A DNA stretch of 64,000 bases, from assembly GCF_016464705.1 (NCBI RefSeq), contig NZ_JAEHOB010000015.1, forward strand, positions 50,651 to 114,650, written 5' to 3'. The position numbers and the translations under genes are program-made. Below the pieces are notes generated by a model, which was not told where the DNA came from, did no database searches, and saw only the letters and a program-made list of their open reading frames with translations. Shown one piece after another: positions 24,025-32,521 of the stretch (position 1 is the stretch's first letter; each line of letters starts with the position of its first letter). This DNA is from Qaidamihabitans albus (lineage in GTDB: Bacteria > Actinomycetota > Actinomycetes > Mycobacteriales > Pseudonocardiaceae).

Positions 24025-26474
24025 GGCTGCCCGACCTGCCTGTCCGCGCGGTACTCGGCGATGTCACGTCCGCGCTGTCCGGCCGCGGCACAGCGGTACT
24101 GGTGGCCCCGCCCGGCACCGGCAAGACGACCCTCGTGCCGCTCGCGCTCGCCGAGACCTTCGACGGCCGGATCGTGGTCGCCGAGCCACGGCGGCTCGCC
24201 GCGCGGGCGGCCGCCGCCCGGATGGCGGCGCTGCTCGGCGAGCGGGTCGGCGAGACGGTCGGCTACTCGGTGCGCGGCGATCGCAGGGTGTCCGCCCGCA
24301 CCCGCATCGAGGTCGTCACCTCCGGCCTGCTGGTGCGCAGGCTGCAGCGCGACCCGGAGCTGCCCGGGGTGTCGGCCGTGCTGCTCGACGAGGTCCACGA
24401 GCGGCACCTCGACGCCGACCTGCTGCTGGCGCTGCTGCTGGACGTGCGCGGCGGGCTGCGCGAGGACCTGCGGGTGCTCGCGACCTCGGCGACGGTGGCC
24501 GCGGAGCGCCTCGCGACACTGCTCGGCTCGAAGGCCGCCGCACCGGTGGTCACCGCGGAGGTCCGGACGTACCCGGTCGAGATCGTGCACCGGCCACCGG
24601 CGCGCGGCGAGCGCATCGAGACCTGTGCCGCCCGCGCGGTCCACGCCGCACTGTCCGATACGGACGGCGACGTGCTCGTGTTCCTGCCCGGTGCGGCCGA
24701 GATCGCCCGCGTCTCCGCCCTGCTCGACGTCGCGGGCGTGGACGTGCTGCCGCTGCACGGCAGGCTGAGCGCCGCCCGGCAGGACGCCGCGCTGACCGAG
24801 GGACCACGGCGGCGGGTCGTGCTGGCCACCGCCGTCGCCGAGTCCAGCCTCACCGTGCCCGGCGTGCGCGCGATCGTCGACTCAGGGCTGGCCCGCGTGC
24901 CCCGCGTGGACCACCGGCGCGGGCTACCCGGCCTGGCCACCGTGCGGGTGTCCGCCGCCGTGGCCGAGCAGCGGGCGGGCCGCGCGGGCAGGCAGGGCCC
25001 CGGTATCGCCTACCGGTGCTGGCCGCGGCACGAGCACGCGAGCCTGCCCGCCTACCCCGAACCGGAGATCCGGACCGCGGAACTGTCCCGCCTCGCCCTT
25101 GAGCTGGCCTGCTGGTCAACGCCGGACGGCGCGGGGCTGTCCTGGTGGGACCCGCCACCGGAGGGTGCGCTCGCCGCGGGCCGGGAGCTGTTGCGCACGC
25201 TCGACGCCGTCGGCGCCGGTGGCGAGCTCACCGGGCGGGGCCACCGGATGGCAGAGCTCGGCCTGCACCCCAGGCTGGCCCGTGCCCTGCTCGACGGCGC
25301 CGCCGAGCAGGGCGCCGACGCGGCGGCCGAGGTGGTGGCACTGCTGGACAACGGCGCGACCGGTGTGGACATCGAGGCCGAGCTGCGCCGGCTCCGTCGG
25401 GATCAGCGGGGTCAGGCGCAACGGTCGGGCGACGACGGGGCGGCCGCCGCCCGCTGGCGCCGCGACGCGCGCAGGCTCGCCGGGCTGGTGACCGGCGCGG
25501 CCACCGGGAAGCCCGACCCGGCCGCCGTGGTGGCGCTGGCGCATCCCGAGCGGCTCGCGCGGCGGCGGGCGCCCGGATCACCGGTGTACCTGATGGCTGG
25601 CGGGACCGCCGCCGAGCTGCCCGCGGGCAGTGGTCTCGGCGACAGCGAGTGGCTGGCGATCGCCGAGGTGACCCGCGAGCCCGGCCGTGCGCACGGGGTG
25701 ATCCGGCTGGCGGCCAGGGCCGACGCCGAGGTGGCGGTGCGGGCGGCGCCCGGCCTGCTCACCGATTCCGAGGAGGTCGCCTGGTCCGATGGTGACGTGC
25801 TGGCCCGCTCGGTGCGCAGGCTCGGTGCGGTCACCCTCGCCGAGCGCCCGCTGCGGTCCCCGGACCCCGCCCGGCTGCGCGCGGCCGTGCTCGACGGGCT
25901 GCGCCGCGAGGGCCTCGGGCTGCTGAGCTGGCCGCAGGCTGCGCTGCGGCTGCGCGAGCGGATGGCGTTCCTGCACGAACGGCTCGGTGCGCCGTGGCCC
26001 TCGGTGGCCGAGGACGCACTGCTGTCCAGGATGGACGACTGGCTGGAGCCGGAACTGTCGGCGGTCACCCGGCGCTCCGGCCTCGCCCGCATCGACACGA
26101 CCGCGGCACTGCGGCGCCTGCTGCCCTGGCCGGAGGCGAGCCGCCTCGACGAGCTCGCGCCCGACCGGCTGGAGGTGCCGACGGGCTCGCGGGTCCGCGT
26201 GGACTACTCGGGGCCCGAGCCGGTGCTCGCGGTGAAGCTGCAGGAGACGTTCGGCTGGCGCACGACTCCGCGAATCGCGGGCGGGACGGTCCCGGTGGTG
26301 CTGCGCCTGCTCTCCCCCGCGGGCCGTCCCGCCGCGGTGACGGCCGATCTGGAGTCGTTCTGGCGCAACGGGTACCCGCAGGTGCGGGCGGAGCTGCGCG
26401 GGCGCTATCCCAAGCATCCGTGGCCGGAGGACCCGCTCGCCGCCGAACCGGCGCGGGGGACGAAACGCCGCTAG
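24021..26474 (+). CDS. hrpB: ATP-dependent helicase HrpB
   Basis: 817 residues from GTG 24021, the usual HrpB length. Walker A is APPGTGKTT near residue 30, the DEAH-type box reads LLDEVHER, motif III is ATSATV and motif VI is EQRAGRAGRQGPG, followed by the HA2, OB-like and HrpB C-terminal domains (RITPRIAGG-like end, KHPWPEDP). It belongs to the DEAH RNA helicases, with a cellular role still poorly defined. It overlaps the lipoprotein stop, and its own stop overlaps the convergent neighbour's stop in a CTAG. Confidence 0.93.
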   Translation: MRLPDLPVRAVLGDVTSALSGRGTAVLVAPPGTGKTTLVPLALAETFDGRIVVAEPRRLAARAAAARMAALLGERVGETVGYSVRGDRRVSARTRIEVVTSGLLVRRLQRDPELPGVSAVLLDEVHERHLDADLLLALLLDVRGGLREDLRVLATSATVAAERLATLLGSKAAAPVVTAEVRTYPVEIVHRPPARGERIETCAARAVHAALSDTDGDVLVFLPGAAEIARVSALLDVAGVDVLPLHGRLSAARQDAALTEGPRRRVVLATAVAESSLTVPGVRAIVDSGLARVPRVDHRRGLPGLATVRVSAAVAEQRAGRAGRQGPGIAYRCWPRHEHASLPAYPEPEIRTAELSRLALELACWSTPDGAGLSWWDPPPEGALAAGRELLRTLDAVGAGGELTGRGHRMAELGLHPRLARALLDGAAEQGADAAAEVVALLDNGATGVDIEAELRRLRRDQRGQAQRSGDDGAAAARWRRDARRLAGLVTGAATGKPDPAAVVALAHPERLARRRAPGSPVYLMAGGTAAELPAGSGLGDSEWLAIAEVTREPGRAHGVIRLAARADAEVAVRAAPGLLTDSEEVAWSDGDVLARSVRRLGAVTLAERPLRSPDPARLRAAVLDGLRREGLGLLSWPQAALRLRERMAFLHERLGAPWPSVAEDALLSRMDDWLEPELSAVTRRSGLARIDTTAALRRLLPWPEASRLDELAPDRLEVPTGSRVRVDYSGPEPVLAVKLQETFGWRTTPRIAGGTVPVVLRLLSPAGRPAAVTADLESFWRNGYPQVRAELRGRYPKHPWPEDPLAAEPARGTKRR

Positions 26475-27307
26475 CCGAGCGGACGCACCGGCGGCGGGGC
26501 GGGCAGTTCGGCCGCGACCCGCTCGTCGTCCTCCTCGTCCTCCTCGTCCTCCTCGTCCTCCTCGTCCTCCTCGTGCAGCCCCAGCTGGACGGCCTCACGG
26601 ATCTGCTCCCGGTTCTCCCTGACCACGTGCGCGAAGAACTCGTCGATGCGCTCGTCGGTGAGCACGTCGAGGATCACCCGGATCGTCGTGTCCACAATGG
26701 TCTTCACCACCTCGTCGTGGAACGGGAGCCGGGACAACCTGCCCGCCTGCCGGTCGTTCCTGAGCTTCTCGGTGACGATCTCCCGCAGCATCTCCCGGTT
26801 CTCACCGAGGGAGCGCGCGAGGTTCTGCGGGTAGTTTCCCGTCTCCAGTACCTTCACCACCTCGTCGAGCACGGCGATCGTGATCGGCTTCTTGATGGCG
26901 AGCACGATCGGGCGGGAGAACCGCTCCACGAGGCGCTGGGTGACCCGTTCGCCGAACGCGCGGTCGGCGGTGCGGGCCAGCCGCACCACCACGACGACGA
27001 TGCGCAGCAGCCGGAAGCCGCGCAGCGCCGGGTGGGAGATCGGGATCATGCCGAGTATCTCGTACCAGTTCCGCAGCGGGAACCGCTTCTCCCAGTGGTT
27101 CGCTCGCCAGCGCCACAGGAACTCGATGGCGAAGACGCCGCAGATGGACGTGTCGACGATGAAGACGGTGCGGGCCACGTCCTGGCTGTGCTCGAAGAAG
27201 GTGATGTAGGTGAGCAGTACCACCGAGAACGCCGCGAGCCCCAGCATCACCAGGTCCACGGTGATCCTGCCCCAGGTCCTCGACGTTCCGTTGAGCATGC
27301 GCCGCAT
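26471..27307 (-). CDS. Voltage-sensor-like (ion transporter) membrane protein without a pore domain
   Basis: 278 residues from ATG 27307. Four N-terminal membrane segments resemble S1-S4 of ion channels: VDLVMLGLAAFSVVLLTYITFF, FIVDTSICGVFAIEFLWRWR, NWYEILGMIPI and the arginine-bearing FRLLRIVVVVVRLART. No S5-pore-S6 or selectivity filter follows; instead there is a charged cytoplasmic region of about 150 residues ending in an acidic DEEDEEDEE tract and a proline-rich tail. It may be a voltage-sensor protein or a regulatory scaffold. The acidic tract is encoded by a 9-bp tandem repeat. Confidence 0.7.
   Translation of the reverse strand: MRRMLNGTSRTWGRITVDLVMLGLAAFSVVLLTYITFFEHSQDVARTVFIVDTSICGVFAIEFLWRWRANHWEKRFPLRNWYEILGMIPISHPALRGFRLLRIVVVVVRLARTADRAFGERVTQRLVERFSRPIVLAIKKPITIAVLDEVVKVLETGNYPQNLARSLGENREMLREIVTEKLRNDRQAGRLSRLPFHDEVVKTIVDTTIRVILDVLTDERIDEFFAHVVRENREQIREAVQLGLHEEDEEDEEDEEDEEDDERVAAELPAPPPVRPLG
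26522..26574. repeat. 9-bp tandem repeat inside the membrane-protein gene
   Basis: About five to six units of CTCGTCCTC. Each unit adds three acidic residues (EDE) to the protein, and copy-number change keeps the frame. Confidence 0.85.
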
Positions 27308-27410
27308 TCTGCCTGACGAACGGCAGGGATGACCGGTGGCCATCGGCCACTGCGGCGGCGACCCCGCGCTTCCTACGTTCGTGGTCCGTTCCCGACACCA
27401 CGGAGGCAAC

Positions 27411-28340
27411 ATGATCACACTTCGCGCGCTGACGAAGCGGTACGGGGAGAAGACCGTCGTCGACGACCTCACGTTCGACGTCGAGCCGGGCAGGGTCACC
27501 GGCTTCCTCGGGCCGAACGGCGCGGGCAAGTCGACCACGATGCGCATGGTTCTCGGACTCGACCGGCCGAGCGGCGGCGAGGCCCTGGTGGGCGGCCGCC
27601 ACTACGCCGAGCTGCGGCATCCGGTGCGCGAGGTCGGCGCCATGCTCGACGCCGGATCGGTCCATCCGGCCCGCAGCGCGGGCAGGCATCTGCTCGCGAT
27701 GGCCCGCAGCAACGGCGTGCCGGAGCGCCGCGTCGAGGAGGTGCTCGGCGCGGTCGGCCTCACCGACGTGGCCGGCAAGCGGGCCGGCACCTTCTCGCTG
27801 GGCATGAGCCAGCGGCTCGGCGTCGCCGGCGCGTTGCTCGGTGACCCGGGCATCCTGCTGTTCGACGAGCCGGTGAACGGGCTCGACCCGGACGGGCTGC
27901 GCTGGATACGGCAGCTGATGCGCTCGCTCGCCGAGCAGGGCCGCACGGTTCTCGTCTCCAGCCACCTGATGAGCGAGATGCAGCTGACCGCGGACCAGCT
28001 GGTCGTGATCGGCAGGGGCAGGCTGCTCGCCGACGCGCCGGTCGGCGAGTTCCTCGCGGGCGAATCGCGGCAGGCGGTGCACGTCCGGCTGCCCGGCGAG
28101 GCCGCCCGGCGGGCACTGGCGGCCCGCCTGCACGGCGCGGGCGCGGACACCGAGCACCGCGGCGGCGGCGAGCTGGTCGTGCACGGCATGCCGGTCGAGC
28201 GGGTGGGCGATCTGGCACACGAGCTCGGCATCCGGCTGCACGGGCTGAGCTCGCAGGCCGTCTCCCTCGAACAGGCGTACCTGGAGCTCACCGCGGCGTC
28301 GGCCGAGTACACCACCCCGGCACGGGAAACGGAGGTCTGA
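27411..28340 (+). CDS. ABC transporter ATP-binding protein
   Basis: 309 residues from ATG 27411 with GGAGG before it; an upstream in-frame start lacks a ribosome site. Walker A is GPNGAGKST, the signature is SLGMSQRLGVAGALL, Walker B is ILLFDEPVNGLDPDG and the H-loop is VSSHLMSE. It is of the DrrA/CcmA-like exporter type with a C-terminal extension of about 80 residues. With the permease at 28344, three bases downstream, it forms an exporter. The convergent NarL-type two-component system may regulate it. Confidence 0.93.
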   Translation: MITLRALTKRYGEKTVVDDLTFDVEPGRVTGFLGPNGAGKSTTMRMVLGLDRPSGGEALVGGRHYAELRHPVREVGAMLDAGSVHPARSAGRHLLAMARSNGVPERRVEEVLGAVGLTDVAGKRAGTFSLGMSQRLGVAGALLGDPGILLFDEPVNGLDPDGLRWIRQLMRSLAEQGRTVLVSSHLMSEMQLTADQLVVIGRGRLLADAPVGEFLAGESRQAVHVRLPGEAARRALAARLHGAGADTEHRGGGELVVHGMPVERVGDLAHELGIRLHGLSSQAVSLEQAYLELTAASAEYTTPARETEV

Positions 28341-28343
28341 GCG

Positions 28344-29177
28344 ATGGCAGCGATGACAGCGACAGAGATCACCACGGCGGACGAGCGGACGGGCGGCGGC
28401 CTGCATGGTGCGATCCACGCCGAGTGGACGAAGCTCTGGTCCGTGCGGTCCACCTGGTGGACCGTGTCCGCGGCAGCCCTGCTACTGATCGGCTACACCG
28501 CGCTGGCCGCCATCTCGGTCCGCGTACAGGCCGACAACGGCGGCCCGGAGGAGGTGCTGCCCTCAGCGCCGCAGATCACCACCGAGGCGGTGTTCTTCCT
28601 CGCCCAGTACGCGGTGCTCGCGGTCGCGACACTGTTCGTCGCCGGGGAGTACGCCACCGGCGGCATCCGCGCGACGCTGCAGTGGGTGCCCGACCGTACG
28701 CGCGTGCTGCTGGCCAAGTGCGCGGCACTGCTGCCCGCGCTGTTCGCGCTCGGCGCCGCGCTCGCCGCGGTGTCCCTCGTGATCGCGGTGCCCGCGATCG
28801 GCGGCGCCGGAGGGGGCTTCACCGTGGGCGAGGGCGTGCGGGCCTCGCTCGCGGTCGGCACCTACTGGGCGCTGCTCGGCGCGTTCGCACTGGGCATCGG
28901 CACCGCGCTGCGCAGCGTCGCCGGTGCGCTCACGGTCAGCTTCGTCGCGCTCGTGGTGCTGCCGATGCTGTGCGGCGCCGTCGGCCTGCCTGCGGTGATC
29001 GACTACCTGCCGGGGATCGCGGGGCTCAACCTGATGCTGGGGCCGGACGCGGTGAACAACATCACCGGGCAGCCGGTGCCCTACCCGGGATGGGCCGCGG
29101 TGGCGCTGCTGGCGGCCTGGTCCGGCGCCGCGCTCGCCGTGGGCAACGCGGTACTGCGCAACCGCGACGCAGGCTAG
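28344..29177 (+). CDS. ABC-2 type permease
   Basis: 277 residues with six hydrophobic segments, from STWWTVSAAALLLIGYTALAAI near residue 35 to WAAVALLAAWSGAALAVGNAVL near 255, in the ABC-2 layout with a cytoplasmic start. It pairs with the preceding ATPase to form an exporter of unknown substrate, perhaps a drug or lipid. Repeat copy B begins 27 bases after its stop. Confidence 0.88.
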   Translation: MAAMTATEITTADERTGGGLHGAIHAEWTKLWSVRSTWWTVSAAALLLIGYTALAAISVRVQADNGGPEEVLPSAPQITTEAVFFLAQYAVLAVATLFVAGEYATGGIRATLQWVPDRTRVLLAKCAALLPALFALGAALAAVSLVIAVPAIGGAGGGFTVGEGVRASLAVGTYWALLGAFALGIGTALRSVAGALTVSFVALVVLPMLCGAVGLPAVIDYLPGIAGLNLMLGPDAVNNITGQPVPYPGWAAVALLAAWSGAALAVGNAVLRNRDAG

Positions 29178-29203
29178 CGCGTGAATGCGGAGACGAAGGC
29201 CGG

Positions 29204-29247
29204 TCGTGAGTGCGTAACAGTGTTCTAACTCGTCTCCGCACTCACGA
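29204..29247. repeat. Palindromic repeat, copy B
   Basis: TCGTGAGTGCG (29204-29214) is inverted at 29237-29247, with the family's inner TTCTAACTCG between. An extra partial arm, GTGAATGCGGAGACGA, lies just before it (about 29181-29196) and can pair with the right half, suggesting a nested or rearranged copy. The last codons and TAG stop of the response regulator (29225-29227) are inside this repeat. Confidence 0.85.
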
Positions 29248-29890
29248 GGCCGGCCTCGTATGCCGCGATCGCCGCCTGCACGCGGTTGCGCACCTCGAGG
29301 CGGTTCAGGATCGTGCTGACGTAGGCCTTCACCGTGCCCTCGACGACGTGCAGCGTGCGGGCGATGTCCGCATTGGACAGCCCGGCGCCCACCAGTGCGA
29401 GCACCTCCCGTTCGCGGCCGGTCAGCGTAGCGATGCGCTGCCGCGCGTCGGCGGAGCGGGAGAGCCGCTGCCCGCCGGAGAGCTGGGCAATCGCCCACCG
29501 GGCGACCTTCGGCGACAGGTAGGCCGCGCCCTCGGCGACAGCGCGTACCCCAGCGATCAGCTCACGGGGATCGCCCGACTTGAGCAGGAAACCGCTCGCA
29601 CCCTCGCCGAGGGCCCGCTCGATGTACTCCTCCTCACCGAACGTCGTCAGCATCACCACAGCGGTCTCCGGCCGCACGCGCCGGGTCTCCGCGGCCGCCG
29701 CGAGCCCGTCGAGGCGCGGCATGCGGATGTCGAGCAGCGCGACGTCCGGCCTGCTGAGCCGGACCTGCTCGACGGCCTCGTGCCCGTCAGCGGCCTCGGC
29801 CACCACCTCGATCCCGTCGTCGGCCGCGAGGATCGCCCCCACCCCGGCACGGACCATCGCCTCGTCATCGGCGAGCAGAACCCGGATCAT
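29225..29890 (-). CDS. NarL/LuxR-family response regulator
   Basis: 221 residues: receiver domain with VLLADDEAMVR, phospho-accepting aspartate in VALLDIRMPRLDG and the conserved lysine in FLLKSGDP, then a LuxR HTH (TLTGREREVLALVGAGLSNADIARTLHVVEGTVKAYVSTIL). It overlaps the 3' end of the histidine kinase gene by 26 bases and so is co-transcribed. Its final residues (GLVSAETS) and stop derive from repeat copy B. Confidence 0.94.
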   Translation of the reverse strand: MIRVLLADDEAMVRAGVGAILAADDGIEVVAEAADGHEAVEQVRLSRPDVALLDIRMPRLDGLAAAAETRRVRPETAVVMLTTFGEEEYIERALGEGASGFLLKSGDPRELIAGVRAVAEGAAYLSPKVARWAIAQLSGGQRLSRSADARQRIATLTGREREVLALVGAGLSNADIARTLHVVEGTVKAYVSTILNRLEVRNRVQAAIAAYEAGLVSAETS

Positions 29891-31457
29891 TCAGCCTCCC
29901 CGTCTCGTCGCCCTCGTTGCCGATCCTGTCCTTGGACACCAGCCGCCCGTCCGCGAAGCACAACCGGTAGACGTCCCCGCTGGAGCCGAGCAGCGTCGCC
30001 TCGGTGCCGTAGAACTCGCAGCGCGCACCCGCGGGCGGCGACGGCTGCTCACCCGCCCTGCCGTCGAGCAGCTGCTGGCCCGGCAGCAGCGGCTCCACCT
30101 CGGCGCGCGGCTGTCCCGCCCGCAGCCGCTGGTACTCCTCCGGCTCCAGGACGGACGCGACCCTGTTGTAGCTGTAGTAGACCGCGCTCACGGCGATCAG
30201 CACGGCCAGCACGACGGCGGGCACGACCAGCGCGTGCACCAGGGTCCGGCGCACCTGGCGCTGGGCGAGCGCCAGCTCCCGTGCCGACTCGGACCCGCCG
30301 TCGCCCTCGTCCTCGGCCCCTGGGGCGGCGGCGTGCGGCAACCGGGCCGTCACCTCGAACCCGCCCTCGTGCGGACCGGTGCGCAGGCTGCCCCCGACCA
30401 GCCGGACCCGTTCTCGCAGGCCGGTCAGTCCCCGCTGCCCCGACGCGGCGCCGGGCAGCGGGCCCGCAGGCGGGCGGTCGTTGCGGACGGTCACCGCGGT
30501 CTCCTCCGCCGAGCGGCGGATATCGACGGTCACCGCGGCACCGGGCGCGTGCTTCGCGACGTTCGTCAGCGACTCCTGCACCACGCGGTACGCGGCCCGC
30601 TCCACCATCGGCGGCGCCGTGCCGGGGTCGATCCGCGCGACGACCTCCAGCCCGGACTCGTGAGCCCGCTCGACCAGGTCCGCCACGGTCGCGTCGGCGG
30701 GTTCGGTGGGCGCGGCCTCGTCCTCGCGCAGCAGCCCGATGATCTCCCGCAGCCGCTCCGTCGCCGTGGCAGCACCGGCCCGCAGCTCACCGGCTGCCGC
30801 CCGGTGCCGCTCGCCGAGGTCCGCGGCGACCTCCAGCGCGCCCGCCCGCAGCGCCAGCAGGCTCAGCTCGTGCCCCAGCGAGTCGTGCATGTCGCTCGCG
30901 ATGCGCGCCCGCTCCCGCAGCCGCGCGCGCTCGGCCGCGATGCGCTGCTGCGCCTCGAACTGCTCCGCCCGCTCCCAGCCCGTCCGCACGAGGTCCTCGC
31001 GCAGCCGCGTGTACCGGCCCAGATGCCAGGGCACGAACACGGCGAAAAGCAACGTGAGGACCAGCGTCGCCCAGTTGCCCATCGCGTCGTCGGACACGGC
31101 GAACGCGATCGGCAGCCCGGCCAGCGCCACCCCGGCGAAGGTCAGCAAGGCCGGGCGGACCCGCGGCATCCGGCGCCCCGCGAAGTAGCCGGCCGCGATC
31201 ATCAGGAACACCGGCCACATCGGGTACCGGCCGAGGTAGTTGAACAGCACGGCGACGCTCGAGACCGACGCCACGGCGAGCGACAGCAGCGGATGCCTGC
31301 GGGCGGACGCGATCGCCACCGTGGTGGCGACGACGCCGCCCGCCGCCTCCCACGGCCCCGCGTTGTGGTGGCTCTCGTACAGGCAGAGCGCGCTGATCCC
31401 GGCCCAGAGCGCGAGATCGAGCAGCACGGACGCCCTGTGCCGCCAGGTCGTGCTCAC
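29865..31457 (-). CDS. Sensor histidine kinase with an extra C-terminal membrane/extracytoplasmic module
   Basis: 530 residues. Four or five N-terminal membrane helices are followed by a HisKA_3 dimerisation domain with phospho-histidine in SDMHDSLGHELSLLAL and a HATPase (ESLTNVAKHA, GLTGLRERV). Unusually, after the ATPase there is another helix (LVHALVVPAVVLAVLIAVSAVYYSY, near residues 400-425) and about 100 residues outside the membrane. They include LRAGQPRAEVEPLLPG, reminiscent of SmpA/BamE-like domains, and two cysteines. It should phosphorylate the response regulator that overlaps it. Confidence 0.9.
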   Translation of the reverse strand: MSTTWRHRASVLLDLALWAGISALCLYESHHNAGPWEAAGGVVATTVAIASARRHPLLSLAVASVSSVAVLFNYLGRYPMWPVFLMIAAGYFAGRRMPRVRPALLTFAGVALAGLPIAFAVSDDAMGNWATLVLTLLFAVFVPWHLGRYTRLREDLVRTGWERAEQFEAQQRIAAERARLRERARIASDMHDSLGHELSLLALRAGALEVAADLGERHRAAAGELRAGAATATERLREIIGLLREDEAAPTEPADATVADLVERAHESGLEVVARIDPGTAPPMVERAAYRVVQESLTNVAKHAPGAAVTVDIRRSAEETAVTVRNDRPPAGPLPGAASGQRGLTGLRERVRLVGGSLRTGPHEGGFEVTARLPHAAAPGAEDEGDGGSESARELALAQRQVRRTLVHALVVPAVVLAVLIAVSAVYYSYNRVASVLEPEEYQRLRAGQPRAEVEPLLPGQQLLDGRAGEQPSPPAGARCEFYGTEATLLGSSGDVYRLCFADGRLVSKDRIGNEGDETGRLNDPGSARR

Positions 31458-31509
31458 CGCGGCGACGTTACCGGCGGCGGCGCGCGACGCGGCACTGCCG
31501 AAAGTCAGG

Positions 31510-32226
31510 TCATGCGGTCGTGGTCACCCGGATGAAGTCCAGCACCTGCGGCCAGGAGACCGCATAGGCCCGCTCGTTCACCTCGTTGCCGTGCCGGGCG
31601 CGGTCGCTGAAGCCGTGCTCGGCGCGCGGGTAGACGTGCACGATGCTGGGACCGGCCTCCCGCGACTGGAGCGCGTCCTGCAGCCGGGTGAAGCTCTCCA
31701 CCGGCACCAGCGAGTCGGCGCCGGGGTAGAGCATCATCACCGGTGCCGTGATCCGCCCGGTGTGCTCGACGGCGTCCACCGTGTGGTTCGGCGCCGGTGT
31801 GCCGGGCACGGTCGGGTGGTAGGCGACGACGTTGGCCAGCCGCTCGTCCCGGCCGCCGAGGATCAGCGCCAGCCTGCCGCCGAGGCACCAGCCGATCACC
31901 CCGACGCGGGCCAGCCCCAGGTCGGCGAACATGTGGTCGAGCAGCCGCCGGGCCTCGTCGAGGGAGTTCTCGTCGTCGAGCGCGCGCATCATCTCGAACA
32001 GCTTCTCGCGCGGCGTGTCGTCGCTGCTGGGACCGTGCCAGGGGTCCCAGCTCAGTGCGGTGACGCCGGACCCGGCGATGTCGTCGGCGAACTCGCGCAG
32101 CTGGGCCCCGATGCCGGTGACCATCGGCAGCAGCAGCATCCCGCTCGTGCCGCCGGCCACCGGGCGGGACAGGTACGCGCGCAGGTCGCCGACGCTGACG
32201 GTGGAGGTCTCGATCTCGTGTGCCAT
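31510..32226 (-). CDS. Dienelactone hydrolase family protein
   Basis: 238 residues from ATG 32226; ATG 32256 would add ten residues and neither has a strong ribosome site. Alpha/beta hydrolase features are the cysteine nucleophile in VIGWCLGGRLAL (the DLH GxCxGG form), the aspartate near YPGADSLVP and the histidine in PRAEHGFSDR. The reference enzyme hydrolyses 4-carboxymethylenebutenolide in chlorocatechol breakdown, but most homologues have unknown ester substrates. No pathway partners are adjacent. Confidence 0.86.
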   Translation of the reverse strand: MAHEIETSTVSVGDLRAYLSRPVAGGTSGMLLLPMVTGIGAQLREFADDIAGSGVTALSWDPWHGPSSDDTPREKLFEMMRALDDENSLDEARRLLDHMFADLGLARVGVIGWCLGGRLALILGGRDERLANVVAYHPTVPGTPAPNHTVDAVEHTGRITAPVMMLYPGADSLVPVESFTRLQDALQSREAGPSIVHVYPRAEHGFSDRARHGNEVNERAYAVSWPQVLDFIRVTTTA

Positions 32227-32287
32227 GTCCGGCACGGTAGTACCGGGATGAGGCATGATGATCGGCCGGAGTGCAAGGAGGTGCCCA

Positions 32288-32521
32288 ATGGCCCCGACGG
32301 CCCCGATGCCTCAGCCGAGGCGCACGCTCGCCGAGCAGCTTGGCGGTGCGCTGCCCGAGGGCATCGAGGCGCTGGACGAGGAGCACAAGCGGCTGCTCGG
32401 CGACCTGCTGCGGGACAGGCGCAGGCGCCAGGCCGCGGCGCTGTCCGCCGCCGCGGAGGGATCGCTGGCGTACGTGCCGTTCGTGCTGCGCGGCGCCGTC
32501 CGGCGGGCGGTGGGCCTGTGA
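32288..32521 (+). CDS. Small hypothetical protein
   Basis: 77 residues from ATG 32288, with AAGGAGG at 32275-32281. It has a basic centre (LLRDRRRRQ) and no recognised domain. Its stop overlaps the GTG of the next gene, so the two are translated together. A homologue or partner cannot be named. Confidence 0.6.
   Translation: MAPTAPMPQPRRTLAEQLGGALPEGIEALDEEHKRLLGDLLRDRRRRQAAALSAAAEGSLAYVPFVLRGAVRRAVGL

Noticed and set aside
23064..26474. A single very long frame covering the lipoprotein and helicase region
   Set aside because: Only the part from 24021 is coding in that frame (hrpB); upstream of it the lipoprotein gene in another frame has a clear lipobox and binding-protein motifs.
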